DNA of 64,000 nt, taken from positions 4,588,001 to 4,652,000 of the forward strand of contig CM060733.1 in assembly GCA_030704615.1 (NCBI GenBank), in the 5' to 3' direction. The position numbers and the translations under genes were made by a program. Origin of the DNA: Takakia lepidozioides (taxonomy: Eukaryota > Streptophyta > Takakiopsida > Takakiales > Takakiaceae). The notes under the pieces are model-generated. The model made no database searches and was not told the origin of the DNA. It worked only from the letters and a program-made list of their open reading frames with translations. This document shows, piece after piece, positions 1 through 11,175 of this stretch; positions within the stretch are counted from its first letter, which is position 1; every line of letters begins with the position of its first letter.

Positions 1-1490
1 TATTCAAAGCATGGCTAATATTCCTACAAAACAATATTCCAGGGGGGATCTCACCAACCAATCGACATTTACTGATACTCGATGGACATGGTAGTCACGT
101 TACCATTGAGGCTATTGATTATGCTATGAACATCGGGCTAGACATGATCGCGCTCCCAGCTCACACCTCTCATGCTTTACAACCCCTTGATGTAAGTTGT
201 TTCAAGCCATTCAAAACTTGCTTTCGCAAAATTCGGGATGCTCAAATGCTGGAAAGAAATTATATGGAACCTGATAAGAAAGCATTAGCTACTTGGGTTG
301 ATGGAGCTTTGAGAGAAGCACTTACCAAAGATAATATTGTAGCTGGATTTCAAATAACAGGAATATGGCCATTGAATTCTGCAGCCATGGATGACCAGAC
401 TGGACCTTCTGAATAATTCAGCACAGTTGAGGCGGCAACATCTAGAGAAGAACCTGGTGTGGACATCCACGATGAGAGAGTAAGTGATGATGAAGCTGAT
501 TTGGATAGCGGAGTTGATGCTCTTCTATTTTTAACTGAAAGCACTAGTCCAACAACAGCTCAGGATCAGCCAGTTGAGACTACATCAATTGGGGAGGCAA
601 CACCTTCTCTCAGCCAAGGTCAACCTATAGATATTGGAGAAGCAACAACGTTTCAGCCAGAAGACAGTACACCTCAATCAGGATTTGAAGCTGAGTGTGG
701 TGCAAATCCAGATCCAACTCATCACTTCTATGTTGGCACAAATATTAGCAGAGATATTCATGCTACAAGCTTAGTGGCCGCGATGTTTGATGAGACTCTT
801 TCACAGGCAACAGATGTGCAATGCGCGCAGGAACAAAGTCCAGAAAACTTTGCAAGTCTACTGGCCCTCCCTTAATTCCCAGCAAAGCCAACATGAGGGA
901 AAGAGCCTCTAGTGGACTATGCTAACTCGATTGTCATGACATCTACGGAGTACAAAACAGCATTGGAGAAAAAAACCCTACTAAGAGCGGAGGCTGAAAA
1001 TGAACGAGAGAAGAAAAGGCATGAAAAGGAGACAAAAGCGAGGCAAAAAGAAAGAGACCAGCGTTTAAAGGCAGACCTAGCAGCTGAGAAGCAGAAAGAA
1101 AAACGACAAAAAGCCATCTTTGATTCTCACTGGTCAACAAAAAATGTTGCAGCACTTGGCAATGCATTGCATTCAGCCATTAAAAGTGGGGCCACAGTCA
1201 ATCCGCGGGTGTATCATGGTGTAAACTATGGAATAACAACTCCAGCCCAATGATATGCACGATACAAAGCATTAGAAAGAAGGAGGGCATTCAGGCGTGG
1301 CGAACCTTCAGAACCAGGTGCATCAAGTCAACCTCCACTTGCTCCACTTGCTCCACTTTGCAGATCCATGGAGGTCAATCCTAACACCTCTTTCCACCCA
1401 CCAGGTGTTCAGATTAGAACATCAGCCACAGTGACAACCACAGGACATTTTGCACAGTGTAATAGGGTTTTTGCCTCTCACAGTGGCTAA
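1..1490 (+). pseudogene. pogo/Tigger-like DDE_1 transposase, 3' part, interrupted
   Basis: One reading frame is open from the left window edge and recognisable to 1,490, but it is broken by in-frame stops at 414-416, 873-875, 894-896 and 1,251-1,253. The first part has hallmarks of the DDE_1 (pogo/Tigger/jerky) catalytic core: LLILDGHGSH (second catalytic Asp, about nt 78-107), then LPAHTSHALQPLDV and FKPFK (about nt 153-215), and ITGIWPLN near 355-380. The distal part is acidic and then a strongly charged helical stretch rich in E, K and R (about 960-1,110), a likely coiled coil. The N-terminal DNA-binding half lies outside the window. Coding similarity across several stops means a dead transposase copy, not a host gene. 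Terminal inverted repeats were not found. Confidence 0.75.
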
Positions 1491-3125
1491 GTGGCTAACT
1501 ACTGCTCGTGGCCTCATGGGCTCTTATGGGCTGATGGGTTCTTATGGGTTGACTGTCAACATTTTTGGAACAGATGATATGCACGAGTTCTTGCAATGTG
1601 CACAGCTGTAGAACTCTAAGAAGCGGCACTAAGTACATGTCGACTATAGCTTACTACACAAAACTATGGTGAGAAGCTATACTGTTTCAGCTATCAATTT
1701 TTTTAAAGTCTCGATTGGTGTTTAAAGTTGTAGAGTTCTGTGATTGATGTCCAAAGTGGCCAACTATGTTGCAAGTAAGAAATAGAATGCACCTGTGTCT
1801 ATGCGTGTTCTAGAGCGTTTATACGATGAAATGAAGATAACATGCTCTCAAGTTCATTGCTAAAAGAGAATGTTTGTCATGCATAATCCAAACTGCCAGC
1901 CTTTGAATATATCTGCACACGCAAAAAAAAAGAGGGGAAGATACAAGCGGGGATTGCAAGCATATGCAACAAACTGCAAATAAGAATGCATCGCCAGCGA
2001 GGATCCTCACCTGCCGCTGCCTGTAGCAATCTAGTTTTCATGCCTCTGCCTGTAAAAATCTCATTTTCAATGTCGAGACTGCCGCAAGAATCAACAGTTA
2101 CAATCTTCAATCTTCTGGTTTCCAATGCACATCTGAGACCACCGCAAATAGTCGCAATCTTGTTCTTATGCCTATGCTTGTAAAGATCAATATCACATTT
2201 GAGATAGCTAAGAAATACATCAAATCCATAACGACGCACAGCCTGCCGAGATTCAATGGTGCTCAGCGACAAAGACTCTTCGCAAAAAGATAGGGCTCAA
2301 AAACACGATCGTAACCACCCATAGAAACCACCCAGATGGTGGAATCTCGTCCACCTCATCGTGGATGACCACTCACATTAAGTACGATATTTTGAAAGGA
2401 TGAACGGTCTTAGGATTACTCTTGTGTGCTGATAAGCAAATATGTGCCCGTAATAAGTGTTCTTGATAGGGGTGCCAAGGCTCGAAAGCGAACGATTATT
2501 TTCCATAAGCCATTTAAGACCCCCTTGACTTTGCAAGCAAGTAATTTTTTTAATTTTTTGTCAACTGGAAAGAGGAAAACACTCACATTGCTTATCTGAT
2601 GGGCTTTCCTGTCCATGAAATAATTGTGAAATTCAGCTAGATATATGCTCTCTAGGCCAAATTTTGTGCTTATTTGAGTGGTCATAGGGCGTTCTACCCT
2701 ATCCCCAAAGGCCAACACGAGTCCATGCCCGCGTTGGGCACCGTCCACTGCAGGTCAAAAGTCAAAACACGGACTTTTCATCTGCCCGGGGTGGACCAGC
2801 ATTAACGGCACTACCGGGTTGGTGCCGGCCATGACTCTGTAGATGACCTCTAATAGCAGGTCATCAAGTTAAGATCATAGTTCCACGCCTTTGGTCCCTA
2901 GTCCCTACCTAGGTAGGTACCAAATTGATAGGTCGTCTGGTAAATACAGTATGTATATAATAAAATACATGTATATGTATGTATTCCAAACGTATATACG
3001 TAGACGGCAGTAGGCTGGCTGTGATCGAAGCGCGGCTCTGTTGGTCCTGACTCGTCATCGTCTCTCCAGCTTCGCTTTGCCTTGATTCATTGGCGCTGCG
3101 TTGCCCGCCATAGCCCGCTGCCACC
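1491..3125. other. intergenic, no gene recognised
   Basis: Only short open frames without family features occur here. The first part is probably the tail of the adjacent transposon. The last 200 bases would hold the promoter and 5' leader of the GST gene. Confidence 0.5.
2954..2960 (+). promoter_or_regulatory. possible TATA box of GST gene 1
   Basis: TATATAA lies about 170 bases upstream of the GST start codon in a locally AT-rich stretch. Position and sequence fit a TATA element, but such matches are common in AT-rich DNA. Confidence 0.2.
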
Positions 3126-4989
3126 ATGACGATCAAGGTCTATGGTTTGTATCCATCCACTGCCACTGCTCGGGTGCTTGTCACACTCTTGGAGAAGGAA
3201 GTCGAGTATGATTTAGTGGTCGTGGACATGCTGACTGGAGCTCATAAAGCGCCCGAGTTTTTGGCTCTGCAGGTCTGTATTGTGTCTTTCAACACAATGC
3301 GACACTTTCGGAGCTTTCTCTGATTATCAGTGTCTCCTTTCTCTTTGTGAGGTTGCAGAACTTAGGCATTATGTTTCTTATATTATGCGCCCGCACGGAG
3401 AGTGGGTTTTGGCCTTTTGTGTTCTGAGGCCACGCCGAAACTGGGAGGCCAAAACGAAATGAGAATCGAAGTCAAAGCTAAGTCAGCCAGGATGAATCTC
3501 AAGTATCACAATATTGTGGCCGTCTTTGCACTCGCTAGTTATGATGTGGTTCTTCCAACATTTCTAGCTTGGTCTGAACTCTGAATCTCATACTACTTTC
3601 TGTAGCACTCTGCTATATGGAATTATTATTTGGAATGTGAACTGAAATCTTCCCAAGGGCGGAAGAGTGGTCGTAAGGACGTCTCGGGTCTTGGTACAGC
3701 AATGGCGGAATGCTGTAGACTTTATGCGCTTTATCCTATGCTTCCCACGTCAGTCAGCTCTTGAACCGTTCGCTGTACAATAACAATTTGGTTGCATAAA
3801 ATATGTCTGTTTAAATGTGCCTGGCAACAGGCCTGTACAGTCGTGGACATTCTTAAAGCCTCGACACCCCTTATCGTTTCTGAAACTAGAGATTTTTCTT
3901 CCTGGTGCTTAGGCCAGGCTCACCGTTTGCAAGAAGTCTCCAAGTTGTGATTTGATAATTGGTCTCATTTCAAAGTATGTGAAAGTGGTGGAGGTAGAAT
4001 TTGAGCGTTCTCTATCCCTTTGTAATTTGCTGGTTGTTAAGGTAGCCGTTGTTTGGGTTGTGCAGCCCTTTGGCCAGATCCCTGTACTACAAGATGGAGA
4101 CCTTACTCTGTTTGGTAAGTCGGCTGTGTGCAAGTGCATTTTGCTTGGGAGCATGTTTTAGGAAACTTGTAAAGGTGTGTATCTCAAGATACGGCTCCTT
4201 TATGTCTACTTTCATAGTGGAGTGAGAAAACAACTGACAGAGGACTTCTTGAACCTACTTGATTCAAAGCTTTTGACAGTATAGATCCCCAGAAGTTAAG
4301 GTATCCTTCAATGCTAACCAGTATTTGTTGGGGTGAGCATTTCTGTTGGGGAACATAGCATTCAATTTTCTGGCAAAGCGGTTCTTTGTGTCTGATTCCT
4401 AGTAAAGTTATAATTTGTACATGTTGTTCAGTGCTGTTGCTTATGGTTTGGTGGTCCCTTCTTGGGAGGTGAACAGTGCCACTTTCATGCTCATTCTGCT
4501 GGCTGTTGCTTGGCAGAGTCCCGAGCTATCATGAGGTATGTGAATGAGAAGTACCCTAAGCAAGGAACTGCTTTGTATGGCTCGACCCCTGAAGAAAAGG
4601 CGCTAGTAGAGCAATGGCTAGAAGTTGAAGGCCAGAACTACGAACCTCAAATCTCGGCCATTGTGTACCAGTTGCTCTTCAAATCTGTCTTCACTGGCCA
4701 GCCGACTGATGATGCCATTGTTGCAGAAAAGACGGAAAAGCTGAGTAAGGTGCTGGATGTGTATGAGGCACAGCTTGCCAAACACAAGTATTTGGCCGGA
4801 GATTTTTTTAGTCTAGCAGATCTCAGCCACTTGCCCTTCACCCACTATCTTTTCAATGTTGCCAAAAGACAGGATTTACTCACCTCTAGGAAACATGTTG
4901 CTGCATGGTGGGAGGATATCTCCTTGCGTCCTGCCTGGCAGAAGGTAGCTGAGCTTGGGGCAACAGCACTGGAATCTCTCCTTGATTAG
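3126..4989 (+). CDS. phi-class (GSTF-like) glutathione S-transferase, 3 exons
   Basis: Exons 3,126-3,272, 4,066-4,114 and 4,517-4,989 join in frame (147+49+473 nt) to 222 residues, close to the usual ~215 of GSTFs. The ATG has a near-ideal context (GCCACCATGA). The thioredoxin-fold N-terminus reads MTIKVYGLYPSTATARV; Ser11 is where phi GSTs keep the catalytic Ser that activates glutathione. The short middle exon encodes PFGQIPVLQDGDLTLF, the glutathione-binding cis-Pro region, and exon 3 begins with the ESRAI motif. The helical C-terminal domain includes LAGDFFSLADLSHLPF and AWWEDISLRPAWQKV, typical of the family. Splice sites are GT-AG. Known role of the family: cytosolic conjugation of glutathione to electrophiles and peroxide reduction; the substrate here cannot be told. 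A paralogue with the same exon plan lies at 57,304-58,378. Confidence 0.9.
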
Positions 4990-7900
4990 TGCCCAATTTC
5001 TGTGAGATTGATGTATTCTCCACAGATTGCTCCGTGCACTTTTGTTTTAGTTGGAAATATCAGTACTGAGTTGAGATAGCTTTACTGGATGCAATAACGA
5101 GCAAACTTGGAGCATGTAAGGATCAGCCCTATTGATGCTCTGTGCTTGAACAGATCTATTTAGTAATGCAATCTCCATGGTGGTGTGTTGTATTTTGTGC
5201 TATAATCTCTCTGTGATTGATGCCATTATGCAGTCCCCAGTACTAGGTGTGCTTGTCGAGTTTTTGATGTAGTTTGGAAAGGAAATGGTAGAACAGCACA
5301 TTATTTCACCGGAAAGTGCGCACATAGGCAAAGTCAGGTTCTTATATTCAACTATCGGCGCTCTCTTGCAAAGTTTTCGACTTTTACCCCCCATAATTTC
5401 TTTGTACAAGTAGCTGACCCATCGAATGTAATTGGAATGGGGGAGTATTCCTCGGGTTTGTAGCCCAGATGTCGCTATCAGAGCTACGATAGCCAAACAA
5501 GACTCGCCACGTGATGCAATATGGCAAACTCGCTTGACAAGTGAATGGCCAAACCCTGTGAAACGTTGGGTGGAAGCCGTAATACGACCCCATGTCCAAA
5601 TTACGTACATCGTATGTATAAAATGTATCGTAGTGATAGGCTAGATGAAGTTATGGTTGATTGAAGCACATCCCACTCCCGAGAAGTCACAGTGGGCAAG
5701 GCGTTGAGGGTTGGGAGTCGAGATTGAATGAGCGTGGATTTTGATAAGAGCAGAAGGCAACAGCCGCCCATGCTTGGGGCAGAATTCCATAATCTGCGAT
5801 TACAGCTCTGCCCCTGGAAAACACGTGTAATTCTGTCTGGGGGAAATTCCTGTCTGTAAGTCCTGATTTTAAAGCGAAGAAGTCAACAGGTCTTTAGTTG
5901 TTGCGCAGCGGGCAAAAGGCTTGACATCATGCAGAGGATTGATGGGCCAGGCAGCTGAAATGGGAGTTCGGGTTGGAAATGCGAGGGTCGAGACTCTTGC
6001 AAGTGATGGCCATGAGGCCCGCGGGAGAAAAAGGTCGAGACTTGTAACTCTGCGTGCTACTTTCGTCGGTCTCTGAAGAATTTGCATCGGATCGATCAAT
6101 CCTGACCTATGTCCTTGACCTAGCTTGTCCTCCTTCCGTCAGTTTCCTTGAATTTCTCCAAACTTCTGAATATACCGATATATTGCGTTTCATGTGTGTT
6201 TAATGGATTTCTTCCCCTCTGTAGTAGGATCATCCTGGAGGGAAAAGGGTTTTCTGGATCAATACATTCTTGGACATGTTTGAATTATTCATAGCGCGGT
6301 CCTCCTCACTTGTTTTGTTCTTTGGGCAGGGAGAGGGAAAAAGATGGAGGGTCGGAGGACAAGAAGCAGAACAAGAAGAACTTTATCAAGTCCACTGGAG
6401 GTCGAGATCGCCTATGGGACACATTGGACTTACAAGCCACAATCAATGTGCCAAAACACCCCAGATGTTGCTCGGGGTAATCTACTAAGCACTTTGGTCC
6501 TCATAGCTGAAAGCTTCTGCAAAAGACGAGAAATCTCTGAATAGACATTAGTGCCTCCTGTGATCTCGTTATAGAGAGAGATAGGCTTGTCTTGTCTTGA
6601 CAAGAAAGTATCTGTCTATTCCAGACTAGTAGGTCAAACATCTTTTTAAAACAACAGCATCCAAAGAAGGCACCATCACATTGCCTCTCGATCGACACTC
6701 AACTTTGACTCCATATCCACCGAGTTGATCACCGTGGGTGGTGGCGTGCCTGTATATGATCAATCAAGACATACATAGAGGTTTTCCTCCCATCTTAGAC
6801 CTGGCACAGAGGTAGGCAGAATGCTTCATGGTTTTTCATGAATTGCTATACTGCACCACGATAGAGAGTTGGGGATAACTCTGTGTAATGCTATGTCAAC
6901 CAGCATTGTATTGTAACTCATTGTCAATCTATAAAGTCTCTGCAAACTTACCACATATGTGGTTTGCAGGAAAGTTGATCTTAGAGTTCAGAGCGTGGAC
7001 AACTTAGGTTCTGGAAAATTGAGCTCGTGATAAGATAATGTACCTATATCACTATGAATTATCCTATGGTTCATATGTGCATGAGGAGTTCAGAGCAACT
7101 TGCAACAGTTTTATGTTAAGCTACAGTTTTCGATAGAATGTACTCATAAGAACTTTAAGCGTTGTCGCTGTAGACCCTGCCATCAGTTTGCTTGGAACAA
7201 GAGGGAACAGACCCAGTTCTCAAGTTGGAAGCTGGGAAGTTCTCATGTCTTTTGCAGTTTTTGCTTGCAGGTCCAGCAATGACCACAGAACAAGTAAGGC
7301 TGGAGTTCTTCACAGATCCTTCTCCATGGTGGGATAACAGGTTTGAGAAGGTGAGCTATCTTCATTTCGGGTGGGAAGCAGCATGTTAAGAAGAGCAACT
7401 GAAGCTGGCATGACGATGTTTCTGGACTGTGTTTTTTGCTGCTTAGATGATGACTATGAAATAAAGCTACTACTGGATCTAACTGGGTCTTTTGATAAGT
7501 TTTTTCTCCTAGGAGCTGGGTTGAAAATAGGTTGATAGGTTTGACAGGTTGGTCTTGTCGATTGAAAGGTGCTTGGAGCTCTCGTGGTTGTAGCATCGTG
7601 CAAAGCTGGAGTGGAAGTTTAGGCTGCTCAGCTTCCGACTTATGTTTTTCACAGACAAGTCAAAGATCAGCACTCTCCAGATGTAAGGTGGTCCCTTGAT
7701 TGACCGGGTGAAAGCAGAGTTTACTGGTATGATAAAAGGTCAGGCAGAGTCTGGTGGTGTTTCTAATGTTGATGTACACCATGGAGCCCCAGGTCTAGAT
7801 GGCAACCGGTATTGTTTTCATGATGACTCGTAGGTTCCAACTCAAATTGATAGGATCAGTATCATTTTTACTCAAGTATATGAGTACAGGAGTTGGGCCA

Positions 7901-8060
7901 TGTTGGCCATTCCACATGGAGAGATCTTTCTTTGACATGCACTATAAGGTTGAGCCCTACTGGGGAAGAGGTCGTCATTTACACTGGCTTTGGCCAGTGT
8001 CATTCTCCTTCTGTAAGGTTGAGTGTAAAGATTTGTAGCTGAGATTTTGAGTCATGCAGC
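4990..8060. other. intergenic, no gene recognised
   Basis: Both strands carry only short open frames with no family features. The region holds the 3' flank of the GST gene and the 5' flank of the PPR gene. Confidence 0.5.
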
Positions 8061-10688
8061 ATGGCAGGGTTGTATCAGGCACCGTTGTTTGCTGGAGATC
8101 AGATGCGGACCAGGTTCAATACTTTCACCATCACTGCTGCTGAAAGAGGATCAAGAGATGAATTGAATAAGAACACTTCTGCGTCTTATCTGAGGACCCT
8201 ATGTCAGGCAGGACACCTGAGAGATGTGGTGCACATATTGTTCCAAGGAGGCCTACAGGCAGACACGAATACTTATGTCTGTCTCTTGCAGGAGTGCATC
8301 AACTTAAAAGACTTAACGGAGGGGAAGCAGGTGCATGCCCACATTATCCAAAGTGGATTCAAGGCAACCATCTTCCTACTCAATATCCTCATTAAAATGT
8401 ATGCTGATTGTGGGAGCATGTTGGATGCATGGCAAGTGTTTGACAAAATGCCTAAACGAGATATATCTACATGGACTATGATGATAGCAGGATATGCCAA
8501 GCATGGGTGTGGCAGGGAGGCTTTCAAAATCTACGACCAAATGCAACAGCAAGGTTTGAAGCCAAATAGGGTCACATTCATTTGCATTCTGAATGCATGT
8601 GCCAGCATAGAAACCCTGGAAAAGGGCAAAGAGGTCCATGCTGACATCATGAAAGCGGGAATTGCATCATACATAAATTTGGAGAATACCCTTGTCAACA
8701 TGTATGCCAAGTGCAGGAGCATGCAGGATGCACGTAAAGTGTTCGACACTATGACTAAACGCGACGTTGTCTCATGGAGCGTGATGATTGCAGGATATGC
8801 TCAGCATGGGTGTGGTAGGGAGGCTTTTGAGATGTATGAAAAAATGCAACAGGGAGGGGTGATGCCCAATAGGGTCACATTCATTTGTATTCTCAATGCA
8901 TGTGCCAGCCTAGGGACCCTGGAAAAGGGCAAAGAGGTACATGCTCATATCATCAAAGCTGGAATTGCATCATATATAAATTTAGAGAATAGCCTAGTCA
9001 ACATGTATGCCAAGTGCGGGAGCATGAAGGATGCTCATCAAGTGTTCAATGCTATGGATAAAAGAGATGTGGTCTCATGGAGTGCAATGATTGCTGGATA
9101 TGCTCAGCATGGGTGTTGTAGGGAGGCTCTGGAGATATATGAGCAAATGCAACGAGGAGGGGTGATACCCAACAAGGTCACATTCGTTTGCGTTCTCAGT
9201 GCGTGTGCAAACCTAGGAGCCCTTAACAAGGGCAAAGAAGTCCATGCTGACATCATCAAAGCTGGAATTGTGTCATATACAAATTTGGATACTGCTCTTG
9301 TTGATATGTATGCCAAATGTGGGAGCATGCAGCATGCACTTCAAATATTCAACAATATGGCTCACCGCGATGTTGTCTCATGGAATGCTATTATCGCAGG
9401 ATATGCTCAGCATGCTTGTGGTATGGAGGCCCTAGAAATCTATGAGCAAATGCAACAGGCGGGGGTTATGCCCGATAGAGTCACGTTTGTATGCATTCTC
9501 AATGCGTGTGCCAGCCTAGGAGCTTTGAAAAAGGGGAAAGAGGTTCATGATGATATCATCAGAGCTGGAGTTGTGCCAGATATCATTCTGAACACTTCGC
9601 TTGCTGACATGTATGCCAAATGCGGGAACATGAAGGATGCGCACCAAGTGTTCAATAACATGGATGAATGTGATGTAGTCTCATGGAACACCATGATTGC
9701 AGGATATGCTCAGCAAGGGCTTGGTAGGGAGGCTTTGGAAATCTATGAGAAAATGCAACATGAACGGGTGACTCCCAACAGGGTCACGTTCATTTGCGTT
9801 CTCAATGCCTGTGCCACCCTAGTAGCCCTGGAAAAGGGCAAAGAGGTCCATGCTGACATCATGAAAGCTGGACTTACCCCAGATATCGTTCTGGAGAATA
9901 CCCTTGTCAGCATGTATGCCAAATGCAGGAGCATGAAGGATGCGTGTCAGGTATTTGACAGCATGGCTCAACGTAGTGTGGTCTCATGGAACGCCATTAT
10001 CGCAGGATGTGCCCAGAATGGGTTCGGTAGTGAGGCTTTCAAGATCTATGAGCAAATGCAAGAGGAAGGGATAATGCCGGACACCGTCACGTTCACTTGT
10101 CTGCTCAATTTGTGTGCCTGCCAAGGAGCCTTGGAAAGGGGCAAGGGGGTACATAATGATATCAGGAAAAGTGGAATGACATTAGATATGACGCTGGAGA
10201 ATGCCCTTGTTGACATGTATGCCAAATGTGGGAGCATGAAGGATGCACATGAAGCGTTTGAGAATATGGGTCAACGAGATGTTGTCTCATGGAGTGCGAT
10301 GATTGCAGGATGTGCCCAGCACGGTTGTGGTAGGAAGGCCCTGCAACTACTTGAGCAAATGCAACAGGAAGGCTTCAAGCCGGACTGTATCACCTTTATA
10401 TCTGTCCTCTCTGCATGTAGCCATGTGGGCCTAGTGGATGAAGCCCGCCACTGCTTTGATTCCATGAGTCAACAGCATGGGCTCACTCCTACAGTGGAGC
10501 ATTTTGGCTGCATGGTGGACCTCCTTGGCCGTGCAGGGCGAGTGGATGAGGCAGAAGACTATATTAGCAAAATGCCAATCAAACCAGGTGCTAGGATGTG
10601 GAGGGCGTTGCTCAGTGCCTGCAGAAGTCACGCAGGTGTGGACTTAGCAGAACGTGCAGCAAAAGGCATTCTAAGCTGTGATCCATAG
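8061..10688 (+). CDS. P-L-S class pentatricopeptide repeat (PPR) protein, intronless
   Basis: An uninterrupted 875-residue frame. After ~50 residues that could be an organelle-targeting peptide, it is built of P, L and S PPR motifs (35+35+31 residues). Signature strings recur every 101 codons: MIAGYAQHG, VTFICILNACA, KGKEVHADI, NMYAKCGSM and RDVVSW. Seven MIAG-type blocks are present, and the blocks at 8,481, 8,784 and 9,087 are exactly 303 nt apart. P2-L2-S2 motifs follow (LLGRAGRVDEAEDYISKMP), and the protein ends inside the E1 motif (MWRALLSACR) at CDP-stop. PLS-PPR proteins bind organelle RNA one base per motif and usually guide C-to-U editing. Here the E2/DYW part is missing; its decayed remnant lies downstream. 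It may be an RNA binder acting with a trans deaminase, or a recently truncated gene. Confidence 0.9.
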   Translation: MAGLYQAPLFAGDQMRTRFNTFTITAAERGSRDELNKNTSASYLRTLCQAGHLRDVVHILFQGGLQADTNTYVCLLQECINLKDLTEGKQVHAHIIQSGFKATIFLLNILIKMYADCGSMLDAWQVFDKMPKRDISTWTMMIAGYAKHGCGREAFKIYDQMQQQGLKPNRVTFICILNACASIETLEKGKEVHADIMKAGIASYINLENTLVNMYAKCRSMQDARKVFDTMTKRDVVSWSVMIAGYAQHGCGREAFEMYEKMQQGGVMPNRVTFICILNACASLGTLEKGKEVHAHIIKAGIASYINLENSLVNMYAKCGSMKDAHQVFNAMDKRDVVSWSAMIAGYAQHGCCREALEIYEQMQRGGVIPNKVTFVCVLSACANLGALNKGKEVHADIIKAGIVSYTNLDTALVDMYAKCGSMQHALQIFNNMAHRDVVSWNAIIAGYAQHACGMEALEIYEQMQQAGVMPDRVTFVCILNACASLGALKKGKEVHDDIIRAGVVPDIILNTSLADMYAKCGNMKDAHQVFNNMDECDVVSWNTMIAGYAQQGLGREALEIYEKMQHERVTPNRVTFICVLNACATLVALEKGKEVHADIMKAGLTPDIVLENTLVSMYAKCRSMKDACQVFDSMAQRSVVSWNAIIAGCAQNGFGSEAFKIYEQMQEEGIMPDTVTFTCLLNLCACQGALERGKGVHNDIRKSGMTLDMTLENALVDMYAKCGSMKDAHEAFENMGQRDVVSWSAMIAGCAQHGCGRKALQLLEQMQQEGFKPDCITFISVLSACSHVGLVDEARHCFDSMSQQHGLTPTVEHFGCMVDLLGRAGRVDEAEDYISKMPIKPGARMWRALLSACRSHAGVDLAERAAKGILSCDP

Positions 10689-11175
10689 GGTACTGCAGCT
10701 GGCAGGTGGGATGATAAGGATAAGAGATATGAAGGGGGACACAGCCAGGTCACAGCTGCATTGAGGTTGATAACCACGTTTGCATACATCAAGACCCATT
10801 GCATCCACAAATTGAGGAGCTGACGAGATTGTCTGGGTGGATGAAGGAGGCCAGCCAGACATGTACCTGACACAGGTGTGCGAAAGGGAGCTTCTCTGCT
10901 TGCAACCACGGTGTGAGTCTGGGCATTGTTCTGGTGCACATCAGCACTCCCCGCTCCCATCCGTGTCATTAAGTTGAGGCATATGGTGACTGCCTACACA
11001 AATGCCACAAAGTTCATCTTGACGATTGCAGGTATAGAGAGGTCATCTTTTCGTAGTGATTCATCTCATTAACTTAACAGTTAGCAGCTTCTGGGCGAGC
11101 AGTTGTTGTACAGGATTCATGGCTTTCACCACTTCAAAAAGATGGGTTTTGTGCTAGTGGGGGAAATCTTTGATG
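10689..11175 (+). pseudogene. eroded E2/DYW deaminase tail of the PPR gene
   Basis: Right after the PPR stop, the sequence still resembles an E/DYW tail in shifting frames: AAGRWDDK (E2-like), HPQIEEL then WMKEA (the DYW-domain region before the zinc site), HGVSLGIVLVHISTP from 10,907 (matching the HSEKLAIAFGLISTP region; the catalytic Glu of HSE is lost), PIRVIK, ATKFI followed by IAG, and GFHHFKK near 11,120 (matching the RFHHFK end). The CxxCH zinc ligands (CGDCH) are replaced. Frameshifts and stops separate these blocks. The gene was therefore once a full DYW-type editing PPR whose deaminase died here. Recognition is by eye, but the collinear order of six blocks makes chance unlikely. Confidence 0.7.

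Noticed and set aside
9104-10465. Minus-strand frames within the PPR gene
   Set aside because: They repeat with the same 303-bp period as the PPR triplets and are antisense shadows.
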